Below the pieces are notes generated by a model that was not told the DNA's origin, did no database searches, and saw only the letters and a program-made list of their open reading frames with translations. Position numbers and translations under genes: made by a program. This document shows, in pieces, positions 43,702-53,281 of a stretch of 64,000 bases of DNA. Origin of the DNA: Pseudanabaena galeata CCNP1313 (GTDB taxonomy: Bacteria > Cyanobacteriota > Cyanobacteriia > Pseudanabaenales > Pseudanabaenaceae); NCBI RefSeq assembly GCF_029910235.1, contig NZ_CP112878.1:87264-151263 (forward strand). Direction: 5' to 3'. How positions within the stretch are numbered: position 1 is the first letter of the stretch; every line of letters begins with the position of its first letter.

Positions 43702-46563
43702 CTAGTCCTCCTGTAATTCTGTTGTATCAAAATCTAAACCCATCTGACCACTTGCATAGTCAATCTCTGGCTGCACATAACTAACTTGGGCTTTAATCTC
43801 ATCCATAGCTAGCCAGAGGTCGGCAAGGGCTTTCTCTTCGGGGATGCGTTTGCGCGGATCGCTGATGTGAGGGATGACGCGCAGGGCTACCTCCCATGCT
43901 CGCATAAACATCTCATTGCTGAGTAAGCCTGTGGCTTTCATGAAGCGGCGGACGGGTTCGATGGTTTGTTCTTCGAGGTAGATGGCGATAATTGCGTGCA
44001 GTCCATCGATGAGGTAACGGGCGGAAAACTCATTGTCAACGAGGGAGAAGGCGTGTTTTTTGTAGCGTTGATCGGGGCTGAGGAGTTTGCAAGTGCCGCT
44101 TTTGATGTCTAGGAGTTTGTAGGTTTTACCGAGGTCGGCAACATTGAATCCACCAACGGCGAGGGCAAGCTGTCGGGCATCATCAAAGGGAAATTCACGG
44201 GCTTGGAAGGCATCCCAAGCGAGGAAATACCATTGTGTCAGTGGGTCAAATCCTGCGGTGTCGGTTTGGGCAAGTTTGCGGAAGCGGTAATTGGCTACAG
44301 CTTTACGGGCTTCGGCAAAGGCGACTTCGGGGCGAACTTCTACGCCTGTGCTATCGAGGATGGGATAGTTGCGGGAGAAGACATTGAGGGCAGGACCAAA
44401 GGCGCTGAGATAAAGGTCGATGCCTTGAATCTCGTTGGCTTCAAATTCGGGGGCGCGTTGTTCGACAAGGTTGGCGACTTCGGGGCGGAGGTCATCCCAC
44501 CATGCTTGTCCTGCGTTGGGGTCGCGTTTGCGGCAAATGAGTAAGACGGTACTAGAGACGCTATTTTTCTGGGCTTGATGCAGGTTTTGCGGGTTTTCGG
44601 TGCTGACTGCCCAACTTGCGGTTATTTCAAATCCTGCGACGATTAGGGATTGAGCAAGGACATCCCATGCGCCAGAGTCTTTGTGATTAAACTGCACAGT
44701 CATTACGCCGTTGTCTTTGAGAACTCGATAATATTCACCAAAGGCGCTTTGCATTTTAGCTTCATAGTCGCGATCGGCGAGTTCTTTAGGGCTAATTCCC
44801 ATATCTCGAAAACGGGAGGGATTGGCGACTGCTTCTCGGTCTTTGTCTGTGAGTTCCATCCAAAACAAATCAGGAAAGATATCGCCTAAGATTCTCTTTT
44901 GCCAAACATAGAAAAAATCAGACATTTCTGCATATTGAATCGTTCCGTAATAGGGCGGATCAGTAACAACGGCATCAATAGACCGATCAAGAATGTGTTG
45001 TAGGTTATCGGCAGAAGAAATGTTTATTTGAACTAATTGTGAGTCATTGTTTTGTGGAGAAAAATTAGGTAGACAAACAGATTTACTTAAATATTCACAC
45101 AAATCTGTATAGTCTTTTTGAAGTATCTGTGAGTATGTCCTCCAAAGCCTATGGCTGCCTGACATTTCATAATAATTCCACATTAAGTTTAATGAATGCT
45201 GTGCAGAAGCTCCCATAAAAGACATATTCGATGCAGAACTCCAATGTCCAAGCCTTGAATTTTTATCGATACATCTACTAAAGGCTAAACCCAAGTATGT
45301 ACAGATGGAAGAAGCTCTATCTGACTCACAATCAGCCTGTATTAATTTTTTGGCTTCGTTGATTATTTTTACATAAGTAACAAGAGTTAGAAGTTGTCTT
45401 GGATTGAAAAAGTTTTTCCAATTTCCTAGACCTAAATCTGCGGTTGCATTGCGCTCATGTACTTGATGGCTCCAAGGAATCTCAATATCTGGAATCAGAT
45501 AACTTTCATCCGAATTTTCAATTTCTTTTAATTTCTGTTCTGCTAATGAGATTCCATATATATCTTTTTCTTGTGCAATTCTAAACTCTAAACCTCCCTG
45601 CCTCCTCTTAAAAGCAACAGCATACAGTTGATGTCCTAATCCATCATTTTTGGCTTGATTTTTTACAACTTGATCCTCAATAACTGACCCACAATTAGGA
45701 CATTTACCAACACCTCTAGATATTGTTGTATGTTCTTCAGGGTTGTACTCTTTCCCACTCTCAGTTACGATATTCGTCCCTTTACCTTTCTTTCCTCTTA
45801 CTAACTCAAAATCCACACACTTATTATTCAAGTTAGGAATTAGTCTCACAGCACAAATTGAGCCTTTTTTGATTGAAGCAGGGGATTTATCTACCCACCA
45901 ACTGGGACTTAAAGGCACAACTGATTGACAATTTCTACAGATCACACTGTGCGCCCAAAAATATGCTTCTACCTTCTCCCCATCCTGAGACGGGAAAAAA
46001 TCACTTAGCCGCTTCTCTGCCTCATCACCAACCCACTTCACCCACTTATCAATATCCTCTTGCAACGCCGCCCCAAACCGTAACGGAAACTCGATCGCCG
46101 CCTTCATCGTCACCACCGCCACAGGATTCAAGTCAGACGCAAACACCCGCAACCCATACCGCGCCGCCTCAAAAGGTATCGACCCACCCCCCGCAAACGC
46201 ATCCAACACCGCAGGAGTCTTATTTCCCCACATCTGCTCACAAAGTTCCTGCACCCGCTTCACCCTTTCAGGAGTTGGCGGCGTTTTATATAGCCTTGTG
46301 CGTTGATGGCGATTGCTTTTCTCAGTCTCACTTTCATTTGCCCTAGCCATATCTAAGCCTAGCAAATACTCAAACTCCTCCATGCTGACATCCGCAGGCA
46401 ACAGCGAACCCAACACACTTGCCCGACTAAACGACAACGGCTTCCGCGAATACCACCGATGCAAACCCTTAAACGGATTGCCTCCATTCTCATAGTAAAC
46501 CTGCTCATTCAGCAGCTTCACAGGCATAATCTTTTCGATAAAAACTGGTTTGCGATCGGTCAT
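43702..46563 (-). CDS. DUF1156-type DNA methyltransferase
   Basis: 953 residues from the ATG at 46563. The N-terminus (KPVFIEKIMPVKLLNEQVYYE, then NPFKGLHRWYSRKP) is the DUF1156 signature. The SAM-binding region is AVLDAFAGGGSIPFEAARYG with ASDLNPVAV, two zinc pairs (CRNC, CPNC) follow, and the catalytic motif is VVTDPPYYGTIQYAEMSDFFYVWQKR, so the enzyme would methylate adenine or N4-cytosine. The modification would mark self DNA in this defence set. A 17-residue longer start exists but crosses a promoter-like repeat region. It diverges from the MazEF-like pair. Confidence 0.92.
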   Translation of the reverse strand: MTDRKPVFIEKIMPVKLLNEQVYYENGGNPFKGLHRWYSRKPLSFSRASVLGSLLPADVSMEEFEYLLGLDMARANESETEKSNRHQRTRLYKTPPTPERVKRVQELCEQMWGNKTPAVLDAFAGGGSIPFEAARYGLRVFASDLNPVAVVTMKAAIEFPLRFGAALQEDIDKWVKWVGDEAEKRLSDFFPSQDGEKVEAYFWAHSVICRNCQSVVPLSPSWWVDKSPASIKKGSICAVRLIPNLNNKCVDFELVRGKKGKGTNIVTESGKEYNPEEHTTISRGVGKCPNCGSVIEDQVVKNQAKNDGLGHQLYAVAFKRRQGGLEFRIAQEKDIYGISLAEQKLKEIENSDESYLIPDIEIPWSHQVHERNATADLGLGNWKNFFNPRQLLTLVTYVKIINEAKKLIQADCESDRASSICTYLGLAFSRCIDKNSRLGHWSSASNMSFMGASAQHSLNLMWNYYEMSGSHRLWRTYSQILQKDYTDLCEYLSKSVCLPNFSPQNNDSQLVQINISSADNLQHILDRSIDAVVTDPPYYGTIQYAEMSDFFYVWQKRILGDIFPDLFWMELTDKDREAVANPSRFRDMGISPKELADRDYEAKMQSAFGEYYRVLKDNGVMTVQFNHKDSGAWDVLAQSLIVAGFEITASWAVSTENPQNLHQAQKNSVSSTVLLICRKRDPNAGQAWWDDLRPEVANLVEQRAPEFEANEIQGIDLYLSAFGPALNVFSRNYPILDSTGVEVRPEVAFAEARKAVANYRFRKLAQTDTAGFDPLTQWYFLAWDAFQAREFPFDDARQLALAVGGFNVADLGKTYKLLDIKSGTCKLLSPDQRYKKHAFSLVDNEFSARYLIDGLHAIIAIYLEEQTIEPVRRFMKATGLLSNEMFMRAWEVALRVIPHISDPRKRIPEEKALADLWLAMDEIKAQVSYVQPEIDYASGQMGLDFDTTELQED

Positions 46564-46649
46564 AAGAATATTACAAAAAGTATGATAAATTATATGATAA
46601 AATATGCGAGACAAGTAAGTCTTTAGATTTTTATTTTTCCTCTGCCCTT
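46564..46649. promoter_or_regulatory. Divergent promoter with TATGATAAA repeats
   Basis: TATGATAAAT (46581-46590) and TATGATAAAA (46593-46602) are 12 bp apart between the methylase gene and the antitoxin gene. They are candidate operator sites for the antitoxin. Confidence 0.45.
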
Positions 46650-46904
46650 ATGAATCAATTACAAGGAAAGCAGCGCGTTACAGTCACCATTGATGCCAAA
46701 TTACTCAGTGCAGTAGATCGGCTATCCCAAAATCGCTCGGCGGCGATCGAAGAAGCTTTACATTTATGGCATAGGCAACAAATTGAAGACCAACTGCAAA
46801 GATTCTATACAAATCGTAATTCCCATAGCCTTCAAGAAGAAGAACAATGGGCGCAAGCAACCCAAGATAATGCGATCGCTAGTTGGGAAAATGAGGGATC
46901 TTAG
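46650..46904 (+). CDS. Ribbon-helix-helix antitoxin (MazE/CopG-like)
   Basis: 84 residues. KQRVTVTIDAKLLSAVDRLSQNRSAAIEEALHLWHRQQ is a ribbon-helix-helix DNA-binding domain (beta strand RVTVTID, two helices), followed by an acidic C-terminal tail that would block the toxin. The MazF-like gene starts 5 bases after the stop. It likely represses its own promoter at 46564-46649. Confidence 0.82.
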   Translation: MNQLQGKQRVTVTIDAKLLSAVDRLSQNRSAAIEEALHLWHRQQIEDQLQRFYTNRNSHSLQEEEQWAQATQDNAIASWENEGS

Positions 46905-46909
46905 CAACT

Positions 46910-47275
46910 ATGAGTGATTTCCCGCAGCAAGGCACAATCTATTTAGCCAAAGCACTAAAGCAAGCAGGTGACACCAAAAAACGCCCCGTTCTTGTTGTCT
47001 CTGTAGATATCCGCAATCGCTATGCTTCAACAGTTTTAGTAGTGCCATTCTCATCAGATGTTGCCGCCTCAGCAGGTAATCCTTGCCGCATTCTCATCCC
47101 TGCTGGCACAGGCGGTTTAGAGAAAGACTCAGTAACTATGGGCGATCTAATTACCACTGTGCAGAAAAGTTATTTAGAACGCGGTCCCTATGGCAACATT
47201 GATAGTAAGTTGCTTCAGCAGGTACTACAAGGCGTACAGGTTGCTATGGGTATTTATGAGGAACAAAGAGGGTGA
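46910..47275 (+). CDS. MazF/PemK-like endoribonuclease toxin
   Basis: 121 residues. QGTIYLAKALKQAGDTKKRPVLVVSVDIRNRYASTVLVVPF is the PemK/MazF beta-barrel start, and GLEKDSVTMGDLITTVQKSYL the central motif with the conserved Thr/Ser. MazF toxins cut single-stranded RNA. The pair is transcribed against the flanking methylase and ATPase genes, which suggests insertion into a pre-existing operon, or a guard that kills the cell if the defence set is lost. Confidence 0.88.
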   Translation: MSDFPQQGTIYLAKALKQAGDTKKRPVLVVSVDIRNRYASTVLVVPFSSDVAASAGNPCRILIPAGTGGLEKDSVTMGDLITTVQKSYLERGPYGNIDSKLLQQVLQGVQVAMGIYEEQRG

Positions 47276-47336
47276 TAGTTCGTAATGACGATTTTCCCGA
47301 CGCTCTAGACAAATTATTGGCAAAAGCTGATTTTAT

Positions 47337-47765
47337 CTAATCTCCCAACAACACCCGAATCGCTTTAAGAGCATTTCTTTTAGACCCGTTGGACACCTTA
47401 GCAAACCAATAATGTGCCTCCTCATTACTCATCGCCGTCACACCATTAGCAATATTGGCGATCCTCCCTTCCTTCGAGAGTGGCTGTACCGTCTGAAATA
47501 GCAAAGCCAAGCTTACCCCTGACTGTTCATCAAGGACATAGGGCGCTTGGCGATCGCATTTCAAAGTTTTTGGATCGTACTTATTTGCTTTCAATGCAGC
47601 ATAGATCGCCTGTCTGGTTAGTACCAACGCATTACCCTTGAGCTTACCGATTCGCTTTGCCGCAGGGCGCTTTTTCTCACCTGCTTGCTTGTAGGCACAT
47701 TGGTATAGCTCCAAAGCAAAATTATTGTTATCTGTGGGAACAACCCTTAGTTGAAACTCTTGCAT
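47337..47765 (-). CDS. Small conserved partner of the DUF499 ATPase
   Basis: 142 residues. EFQLRVVPTDNNNFALELYQCAYK begins with a beta-rich segment and the C-terminus NEEAHYWFAKVSNGSKRNALKAIRVLLGD is a distinctive conserved-looking end. It shares its first base with the last base of the ATPase gene, so the two are coupled. Related defence loci carry a small DUF3780 or DUF7680-type protein here; this could be the latter but I am not certain. Function unknown. Confidence 0.65.
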   Translation of the reverse strand: MQEFQLRVVPTDNNNFALELYQCAYKQAGEKKRPAAKRIGKLKGNALVLTRQAIYAALKANKYDPKTLKCDRQAPYVLDEQSGVSLALLFQTVQPLSKEGRIANIANGVTAMSNEEAHYWFAKVSNGSKRNALKAIRVLLGD

Positions 47766-50700
47766 TAGTAACTTACCCTCGCGGTTAGAGATAGGCGATC
47801 GACAGGATTACGCAGTAAAGCTTGTTGTAAGATTACTAACTCATTACCATCGGGCGCGATCGCAGGTTCAAAGGTAAATGTTAGCTTGAGACTCACATTA
47901 GCTCTAACTCCCTCAGTATTTAAAAGAGCATTAACAGGATTCAAGAAACCTTGAAACCCACGCAATCCACCTTGATAATCTAAACGCACAAATTGCTTGT
48001 CCATCTGAATAGTTGCCTTCTGGTCAATCTCAAATGTAAGTTTACCGAGCAACGGGAAAGATGTCGTAATCTTGCGATAGTCCATCACTTGATCGACCGT
48101 AATTTCGATACTCTGAATGTTTTTAACCTTGTAATCAGAACAGCGATCGCTAAATCCTGTAAACGCAGCATTGACCGTTCCAGACAGATCAATCATTTCA
48201 GGCTTTACTTCAAAAATTGAAGGTGCATCATGTCCATTTGTAGCTGAACCCTTACCAGTTGGAGTTTCATAGGAAATGATCGCGGCTCTAGTTTCCTGCT
48301 CTGCGGTTTCTCCATTGCCATAGTCTGCCACAATTTTAAAAATCGTGGTTTGATTAATTTGCGCCTGATGATTGTCTGATGGTAAAAATTCACCAGCGAT
48401 CGGTATCCCATCTTGATAAATCCTTACTGATAAAGCACCCTGCGATCGCCAGCGTAAATTCACAGTTTTTGCTAATTCACTACTGGGCATCACCTGAGCA
48501 GACAACTCGATCGCACGCGGCTCAGGTTGCTTGAGGATGCCACGCCGATATAATTCCATGCGCTCGGAAAATTCAATTGTGTCTGGCAAACTTGGCAACT
48601 TGCCATCATCACCACGAATATAAACCTTAGTCCCAACCTTTAAATCCCATTGACCTTCCTGTATCCCTTTACGGACGGTTTCTCTTAGTTTGGGAATATC
48701 CGCATCAAGCAACATCTGTAACCCTAGATTTTTGGCAAATTCTTCTTTTAAAGCTCTTGTTGTCCAATGGTCTATTCCTGCTAACCAAACCTTTTGCAGA
48801 ATGTAAGCAGGGGCAAATGCACCCGCATCTTCTAAACGAATTTTTTGACAATCCTTTAAAGACTTGAGAATCACATCCTGTTGATTTTTATTGCCTTTGA
48901 CATCACTTGATGATTCCGCAGGCAAAGTGAAATGCAGCAATCCTTTCGGTGCTTTGACTGGATCGTTAGTTGGATAAAAAAGATGGCGATAGGTATTAGT
49001 TAAGGCAACTCTTACATCTAGGTCTTTGATACCACCTCTTTCACGCAATTGCTTGCGCTGATTTTCTGATAAGTCCTCTTGGCGATTTGGTGACTTCAAA
49101 ATGTTTTGAATCGCAAGATGCTCCTTTGTAATATCGATCGCCCGATCTAATTCCTGCTTATTTGCCACCAAGAAAAGCAACCGATTACGAAATGTGCGGA
49201 ACTTACCAGACTCTCCAGTATTATTAAAAATTTGCTCAACGAGATTAGGTGCAACATCGGTTGAAGCATTCACGGTTCCTTGGTCAAAGTCAATTACACA
49301 AAGAGCAATATCATCAGGCTTATCGTCAACATCGCCCGAACTCTCAGGACTAGCAACTAAGGTAAAGACTTTGTTGGCAAAGATACTATCGCGACGCGAT
49401 CGCAGATGGTCTTTCGCTGTGAGATTGCCAATCTGTTCTTTCTCTTCCGCAATAATTTTATTGATCGATGGTTCTTCTTTAAAACGTGCGATCGTCGTAA
49501 TCGGATCGATATCCAGATACCATGCCACGGTCGTTAATCGATCTAACACAGGGTCAATATAACTAATCTCAACTTGAGGCATCAGCAAAGCTAAATTTAG
49601 CTCGGCGCGGCGGATACCTGCGGATGTACCTTGATTAATGGAATGCAAGAAGATTGTTCTCGCTACCCATGTTGCAAAGGGAGACTTACCTGCTGCCTCC
49701 CACTCTTGGTCGTGTATTTGAGCATGGGCAAGCTTCCCATCAGTATTAAAAATATCAGCCTGAATTGGGCTTCGCATCAATGGACGCTCTAATCGTGACG
49801 TAAATTCACTGGTCACACCTTCATCTAAACCAATGGGAATATGGTGTGGATGAATCATTGGTATCCATACCGACATATCTTGCCAGAGATGCCTTACCAC
49901 CATTGCAAGTAGTCGCAATGCCCCTCTTGTACGCTGGAAATTGGGAATAGATGCAATTTTTTTGGTTAATAAGTCAAATAATTCTGGCGAAAATGGATAG
50001 CTGGACTGCAATACTTGAGCATGGTTCGCATCTTTGCACCCATCAGGTAGATTTAGGCGACTGGATTTATAAACGCTTAAATAATCCTTTGCCGCAATAT
50101 CAGCAGCTTTATCGTTAATACTTTGAAAAATCCTCTGCTTAACAATGTTGTAGATTTCAATATCTGTGCTGGGACTAAGTACCCGTTCTTGTCGAGCCGA
50201 CGTTTGCAATGCTTCTTTTAGATCGTTGGTTTCTGCGCCAAAGGTATCGGATATCGAAGCTAGAGTGTAGACAAATACAATGTTGTTACAAGCTGCTGTT
50301 AAGTCCATCAGTGTAAATAGAAATGCAACGACTTGTTCAGATAGATCGCTTTTTCCCACGGCGATCGCTTTAGCACGTCGCAAATATTGAGCAATTTCAT
50401 CCAGAATGATTACCGTCGGTTCTTTTTTGGTCAGCTTTTCGATGACCACTGTTCCTGGACTAACTTTCTGCTCATCCGAACCTCTAAGCAAGCTATAGCC
50501 TTCTACCCCGCCAATTTGATAAGCAATTTCACCCCACAGTGTATGTACTCTTATCCCTGACTCTTCATGCAATACACCATTTACTGGGTCAAGGTCTTGA
50601 CAGGCGATCGCAGCAACTTGAATTGGGCGATCTGGAATAATTGTAATGTCATTTACAAATCTATCTAACCCACTTATTTGTCTTCCATTTTTCGCAATAT

Positions 50701-50989
50701 GCCAAATCGCGATTTCATCGTGGGTCTTACCTCCTCCAAAACTAGTTTCTAAGCGAATTACTGGTGAACCTGTATCTGCACCTGTTAAACGCCCAAACAC
50801 TTCGGATATCAGAGTCTTGAGTCCATTTGTCGGAAAAGTATTCGCGAAAAATGTATTTGGATCTTGATAAACTAAGGGCGCATTACCATCCACCACTTGC
50901 TTTAATTTTGCAGCAAATACATCCTCTGATAAGTTACCGCCAAGCACCTCATCGCGTGGTACACAGGTTTCAAAAATAGATCGGAGCAT
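47765..50989 (-). CDS. DUF499 AAA-type ATPase of a defence set
   Basis: 1074 residues from the ATG at 50989; a longer start at 51079 exists but the family begins MLRSIFETCVPRDEVLGG as here. Walker A lies in RLETSFGGGKTHDEIA and Walker B in EPTVIILDEIAQYLRRAKA. The middle is helical, and the C-terminal 250 residues are beta-rich (LSAQVMPSSELAKTVNLRWRS). DUF499 ATPases accompany DUF1156 methylases and PLD helicases in anti-phage loci; from memory this combination is the Hma (helicase-methylase-ATPase) type. It is separated from the methylase by the inverted MazEF pair. Confidence 0.9.
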   Translation of the reverse strand: MLRSIFETCVPRDEVLGGNLSEDVFAAKLKQVVDGNAPLVYQDPNTFFANTFPTNGLKTLISEVFGRLTGADTGSPVIRLETSFGGGKTHDEIAIWHIAKNGRQISGLDRFVNDITIIPDRPIQVAAIACQDLDPVNGVLHEESGIRVHTLWGEIAYQIGGVEGYSLLRGSDEQKVSPGTVVIEKLTKKEPTVIILDEIAQYLRRAKAIAVGKSDLSEQVVAFLFTLMDLTAACNNIVFVYTLASISDTFGAETNDLKEALQTSARQERVLSPSTDIEIYNIVKQRIFQSINDKAADIAAKDYLSVYKSSRLNLPDGCKDANHAQVLQSSYPFSPELFDLLTKKIASIPNFQRTRGALRLLAMVVRHLWQDMSVWIPMIHPHHIPIGLDEGVTSEFTSRLERPLMRSPIQADIFNTDGKLAHAQIHDQEWEAAGKSPFATWVARTIFLHSINQGTSAGIRRAELNLALLMPQVEISYIDPVLDRLTTVAWYLDIDPITTIARFKEEPSINKIIAEEKEQIGNLTAKDHLRSRRDSIFANKVFTLVASPESSGDVDDKPDDIALCVIDFDQGTVNASTDVAPNLVEQIFNNTGESGKFRTFRNRLLFLVANKQELDRAIDITKEHLAIQNILKSPNRQEDLSENQRKQLRERGGIKDLDVRVALTNTYRHLFYPTNDPVKAPKGLLHFTLPAESSSDVKGNKNQQDVILKSLKDCQKIRLEDAGAFAPAYILQKVWLAGIDHWTTRALKEEFAKNLGLQMLLDADIPKLRETVRKGIQEGQWDLKVGTKVYIRGDDGKLPSLPDTIEFSERMELYRRGILKQPEPRAIELSAQVMPSSELAKTVNLRWRSQGALSVRIYQDGIPIAGEFLPSDNHQAQINQTTIFKIVADYGNGETAEQETRAAIISYETPTGKGSATNGHDAPSIFEVKPEMIDLSGTVNAAFTGFSDRCSDYKVKNIQSIEITVDQVMDYRKITTSFPLLGKLTFEIDQKATIQMDKQFVRLDYQGGLRGFQGFLNPVNALLNTEGVRANVSLKLTFTFEPAIAPDGNELVILQQALLRNPVDRLSLTARVSY

Positions 50990-51151
50990 AGATTCAGTAG
51001 TGCAAGATATAGTTAACGATTGGTAGGCTTTTAGCTGTATATAACAATATGTATTCATAACACACTTGTTTCCTAGCATACGCTAACTGAGCTTAAACCT
51101 CACATCTGAGGAAGCCTTAGCGATTTCTATTAGGTTATTTCTGTCCTAAAT

Positions 51152-51643
51152 ATGACTAAAAGTATTCCAGAGAAATGTAAGAAGTGTGCAATGCTTTCGG
51201 CGACTCAGGCTCAAGAACTTCATGGTGAGTTAGGCGATCGCTGTTGGAATCCTGCTGTTTGCTATAGTCGCCGCTCCTATGCTCGTCATCGAGATCGCCG
51301 TAATCTGGTTCGCGCTCATAAACGTGGTGATTCTGATGAAAGTTTAGTTGTGAATATTGATGAGTTTGCGTCAGTATATTGGGCTGTGCTAGTGGTTTAT
51401 CGGCAGGCAGGAACGGATACGCCGATTCATGCAATCGCGGCGCAAGTATGGAAAGGGCAAGAAAAGTTTGCGGCGGTTCCACCAATTCACTGTGCGGGGA
51501 TGGTAGCGACTCAGGTGCATACATATGTGCAGAAAGTATTGGTTTTGCTAGAGTCAAATTATGGGATTAAGAAATTCGCTAGCCAAGAACGTCTCGATCC
51601 TTGGCTTTGCCCTTTGCGTCCTTGCCCTTGTCATCCTACCTAA
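51152..51643 (+). CDS. Hypothetical cyanobacterial protein with Cys motif
   Basis: 163 residues. The N-terminus KCKKCAMLSATQAQELHGELGDRCWNPAVC has a CxxC pair and two further Cys, possibly a zinc finger, followed by SRRSYARHRDRRN, a basic stretch. The centre (VYWAVLVVYRQAGTDTPIHAIAAQVWKGQEK) looks like a compact alpha/beta domain. I recall similar unnamed proteins in cyanobacterial plasmids and transposons but no function. The last 20 residues are Pro/Cys-rich and may be read-through. The next gene follows after 48 bases. Confidence 0.55.
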   Translation: MTKSIPEKCKKCAMLSATQAQELHGELGDRCWNPAVCYSRRSYARHRDRRNLVRAHKRGDSDESLVVNIDEFASVYWAVLVVYRQAGTDTPIHAIAAQVWKGQEKFAAVPPIHCAGMVATQVHTYVQKVLVLLESNYGIKKFASQERLDPWLCPLRPCPCHPT

Positions 51644-51691
51644 TTGGGTTTGTGAGCGTTTCGCAATCCCATCAAAACTTCTGGAGAAACT

Positions 51692-52354
51692 ATGCAAGTT
51701 AAACAGCTTGAGTTGGATTTGTGGGATGTCCTTTCAACCGCGAGACAAACTCCTGAAGATGCTAATTTATCAATGGTGTTTGAGCTTTTGGATCTGACTC
51801 TGGTTGATCTCGATACGCGATCGCAGCTACGAGTAGCAGGAGAAGCTGTATGTCAGATTGCTGATTTGTTTTGCGATCGCTCTAGCTCTTTATTTGAGGA
51901 GTTACATTCTCGTGCAGTAAAGGGCGAACCGATCATGGCTGATGAGGCTTTTGATCGTTATGTGCGTCAGTCTATGGTGGTGGATTTTGAGCAGTTTATT
52001 GAGCATTTAGAAAGTTTACCTAGAAAGGCTCCCGAATATGCAAAAAATGGTAGTTCGATTGTTGGCGCAATTGATAAGGAGGTTTTGATTCAATCTTTGG
52101 CGCAGGAAAGTTTGCTTAGTTTTGAGGAGGAATTTGAGCGGGCGATCAGTACGGCTCATGCTGAAGATGTTTCGTCTTGGATTGAGGCGATTGCTTATTC
52201 GCTAAAGATTAATGATTTACCTATGCGTTTACTGGCTTTACACGATAGTTTGCAATTGCCCATCGTCGAGATTTGGCTAGGTTTACTTTTAGGTAATTTC
52301 AAACTGGAGCAAAAAGGCACTTTCTATAATTCAAACGAAATTTGGATTGGCTAA
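51692..52354 (+). CDS. Hypothetical helical protein
   Basis: 220 residues, acidic and mainly helical, with GGAGAAAC just before the ATG. There are no recognisable motifs; the sequence has Leu/Phe heptad-like stretches (MVVDFEQFIEHLESLP, LLSFEEEFERAISTA) suggestive of helix bundles. It follows the Cys-motif gene in the same direction, so the two may form an operon. Function unknown. Confidence 0.55.
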   Translation: MQVKQLELDLWDVLSTARQTPEDANLSMVFELLDLTLVDLDTRSQLRVAGEAVCQIADLFCDRSSSLFEELHSRAVKGEPIMADEAFDRYVRQSMVVDFEQFIEHLESLPRKAPEYAKNGSSIVGAIDKEVLIQSLAQESLLSFEEEFERAISTAHAEDVSSWIEAIAYSLKINDLPMRLLALHDSLQLPIVEIWLGLLLGNFKLEQKGTFYNSNEIWIG

Positions 52355-52891
52355 ACTACATCTTGAAATCATTATATGATGACACCAAGATGTAATTATA
52401 TGATTATTTTTTAAGCTTTTTAGTCAAAAACTTCTCATCAAATATGCGCTTAAATCTGACATATATTTATCAGATCTAATTTAGGAGAATTGCCAACACT
52501 CCAACAATGTTGTTCAATCTCAACCACAAATATTTATGTAATGACTACAAGATATAATTATATCTTGTAGTCATTACATAAATACACCAAGATATAATGA
52601 AACCTTTATGTATTTATAGGATTCGCAGAAAGGGCGCAACATCTATTTGATAGTCCGCTACTGCCTAAGCATTCTGGCTTTTGTTAATTCAGGTCATAAT
52701 CCTTGAGTGAATTCGATGAAAGGGATACTAGATAAAGTTTTTGTTAATTTTAGAAGGTATTGGATGAAGATAGCACCCCAGAAAAAGTCAAGACACTAAA
52801 AGTCAGTAAATTCAGACAGCATTTATATAATAAGTTAAACATATAACTAAGTCTTGATATAAATATGTAATGACACCAAGACTTAGTTAGG
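52355..52891. promoter_or_regulatory. Partition-site-like region with related repeats
   Basis: About 540 non-coding bases rich in repeats related to TAATGACACCAAGATATAAT: near 52378 (GATGACACCAAGATGTAAT), in the palindrome 52531-52584, at 52585 (CACCAAGATATAATG) and at 52870 (TAATGACACCAAGACTTAG). AACTAAGTCTTG (52845-52856) and CAAGACTTAGTT (52877-52888) form a 12-bp inverted repeat right behind the ParA partner gene. The reverse motif TTGGTGTCATTA occurs at about 54064 upstream of parA. Confidence 0.65.
52531..52584. repeat. Perfect 54-bp palindrome
   Basis: Arms of 27 bp without a spacer: TATTTATGTAATGACTACAA, then GATATAA, followed by the exact complement. It holds two head-to-head copies of the local motif (TAATGACTACAAGATATAAT). 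It is a strong cruciform or binding-site candidate in the gap beside the ParA pair. Confidence 0.9.
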
Positions 52892-53281
52892 TTAGCGTTT
52901 TAAATTTTTAATCGCACTTTCAGATCGTAATAAGATACCTTGCTTACGTCTATGATCATTGATTGCAGTTGCTTGCTGAGAAATTAATTTCATAACTTCT
53001 TCGTTTTGCTGGCAAATTTCCCATGCTGCTTCTATAAAAGCATCCTTAGTAATACCTTGCTCTGATTTCAAGTTATTTAATGCTTTATTGATTGATTTTC
53101 GGAGTCTAACAGTAGAGGCTACTTTTTGTTCTTCATGGTCTGTTATCGGCTGTGTTTCCTGAACCTCAATAAATTCCTGATTGTTACTAATATTATTAAC
53201 CTCACTACCAATTGAGGTATCTCGATGCACTTTAGGACGTTTACTACGTCTCAAAAAATCTTCTATTTCTGCGGCACACAT
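52892..53281 (-). CDS. ParA partner, ParB/RHH-like
   Basis: 129 residues. The C-terminal half (KVASTVRLRKSINKALNNLKSEQGITKDAFIEAAWEICQQNEE) looks like a ribbon-helix-helix DNA-binding domain, while the N-terminal half is disordered and acidic, with EIEDFLRRSKRPKVHRDTS at the start like partner peptides that stimulate ParA. It overlaps the parA stop by 19 bases. It is the likely binder of the repeats on both sides of this pair. Confidence 0.65.
   Translation of the reverse strand: MCAAEIEDFLRRSKRPKVHRDTSIGSEVNNISNNQEFIEVQETQPITDHEEQKVASTVRLRKSINKALNNLKSEQGITKDAFIEAAWEICQQNEEVMKLISQQATAINDHRRKQGILLRSESAIKNLKR

Noticed and set aside
45873..46346. A 157-codon frame antisense to the DUF1156 methylase
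   Set aside because: Pro/Ser/Thr-rich low-complexity product opposite a well-supported gene; a shadow frame.
47271..47340. 22-codon frame after the MazF-like gene (ending KLLAKADFI)
   Set aside because: Too short and unsupported; it only fills the gap before the convergent gene.
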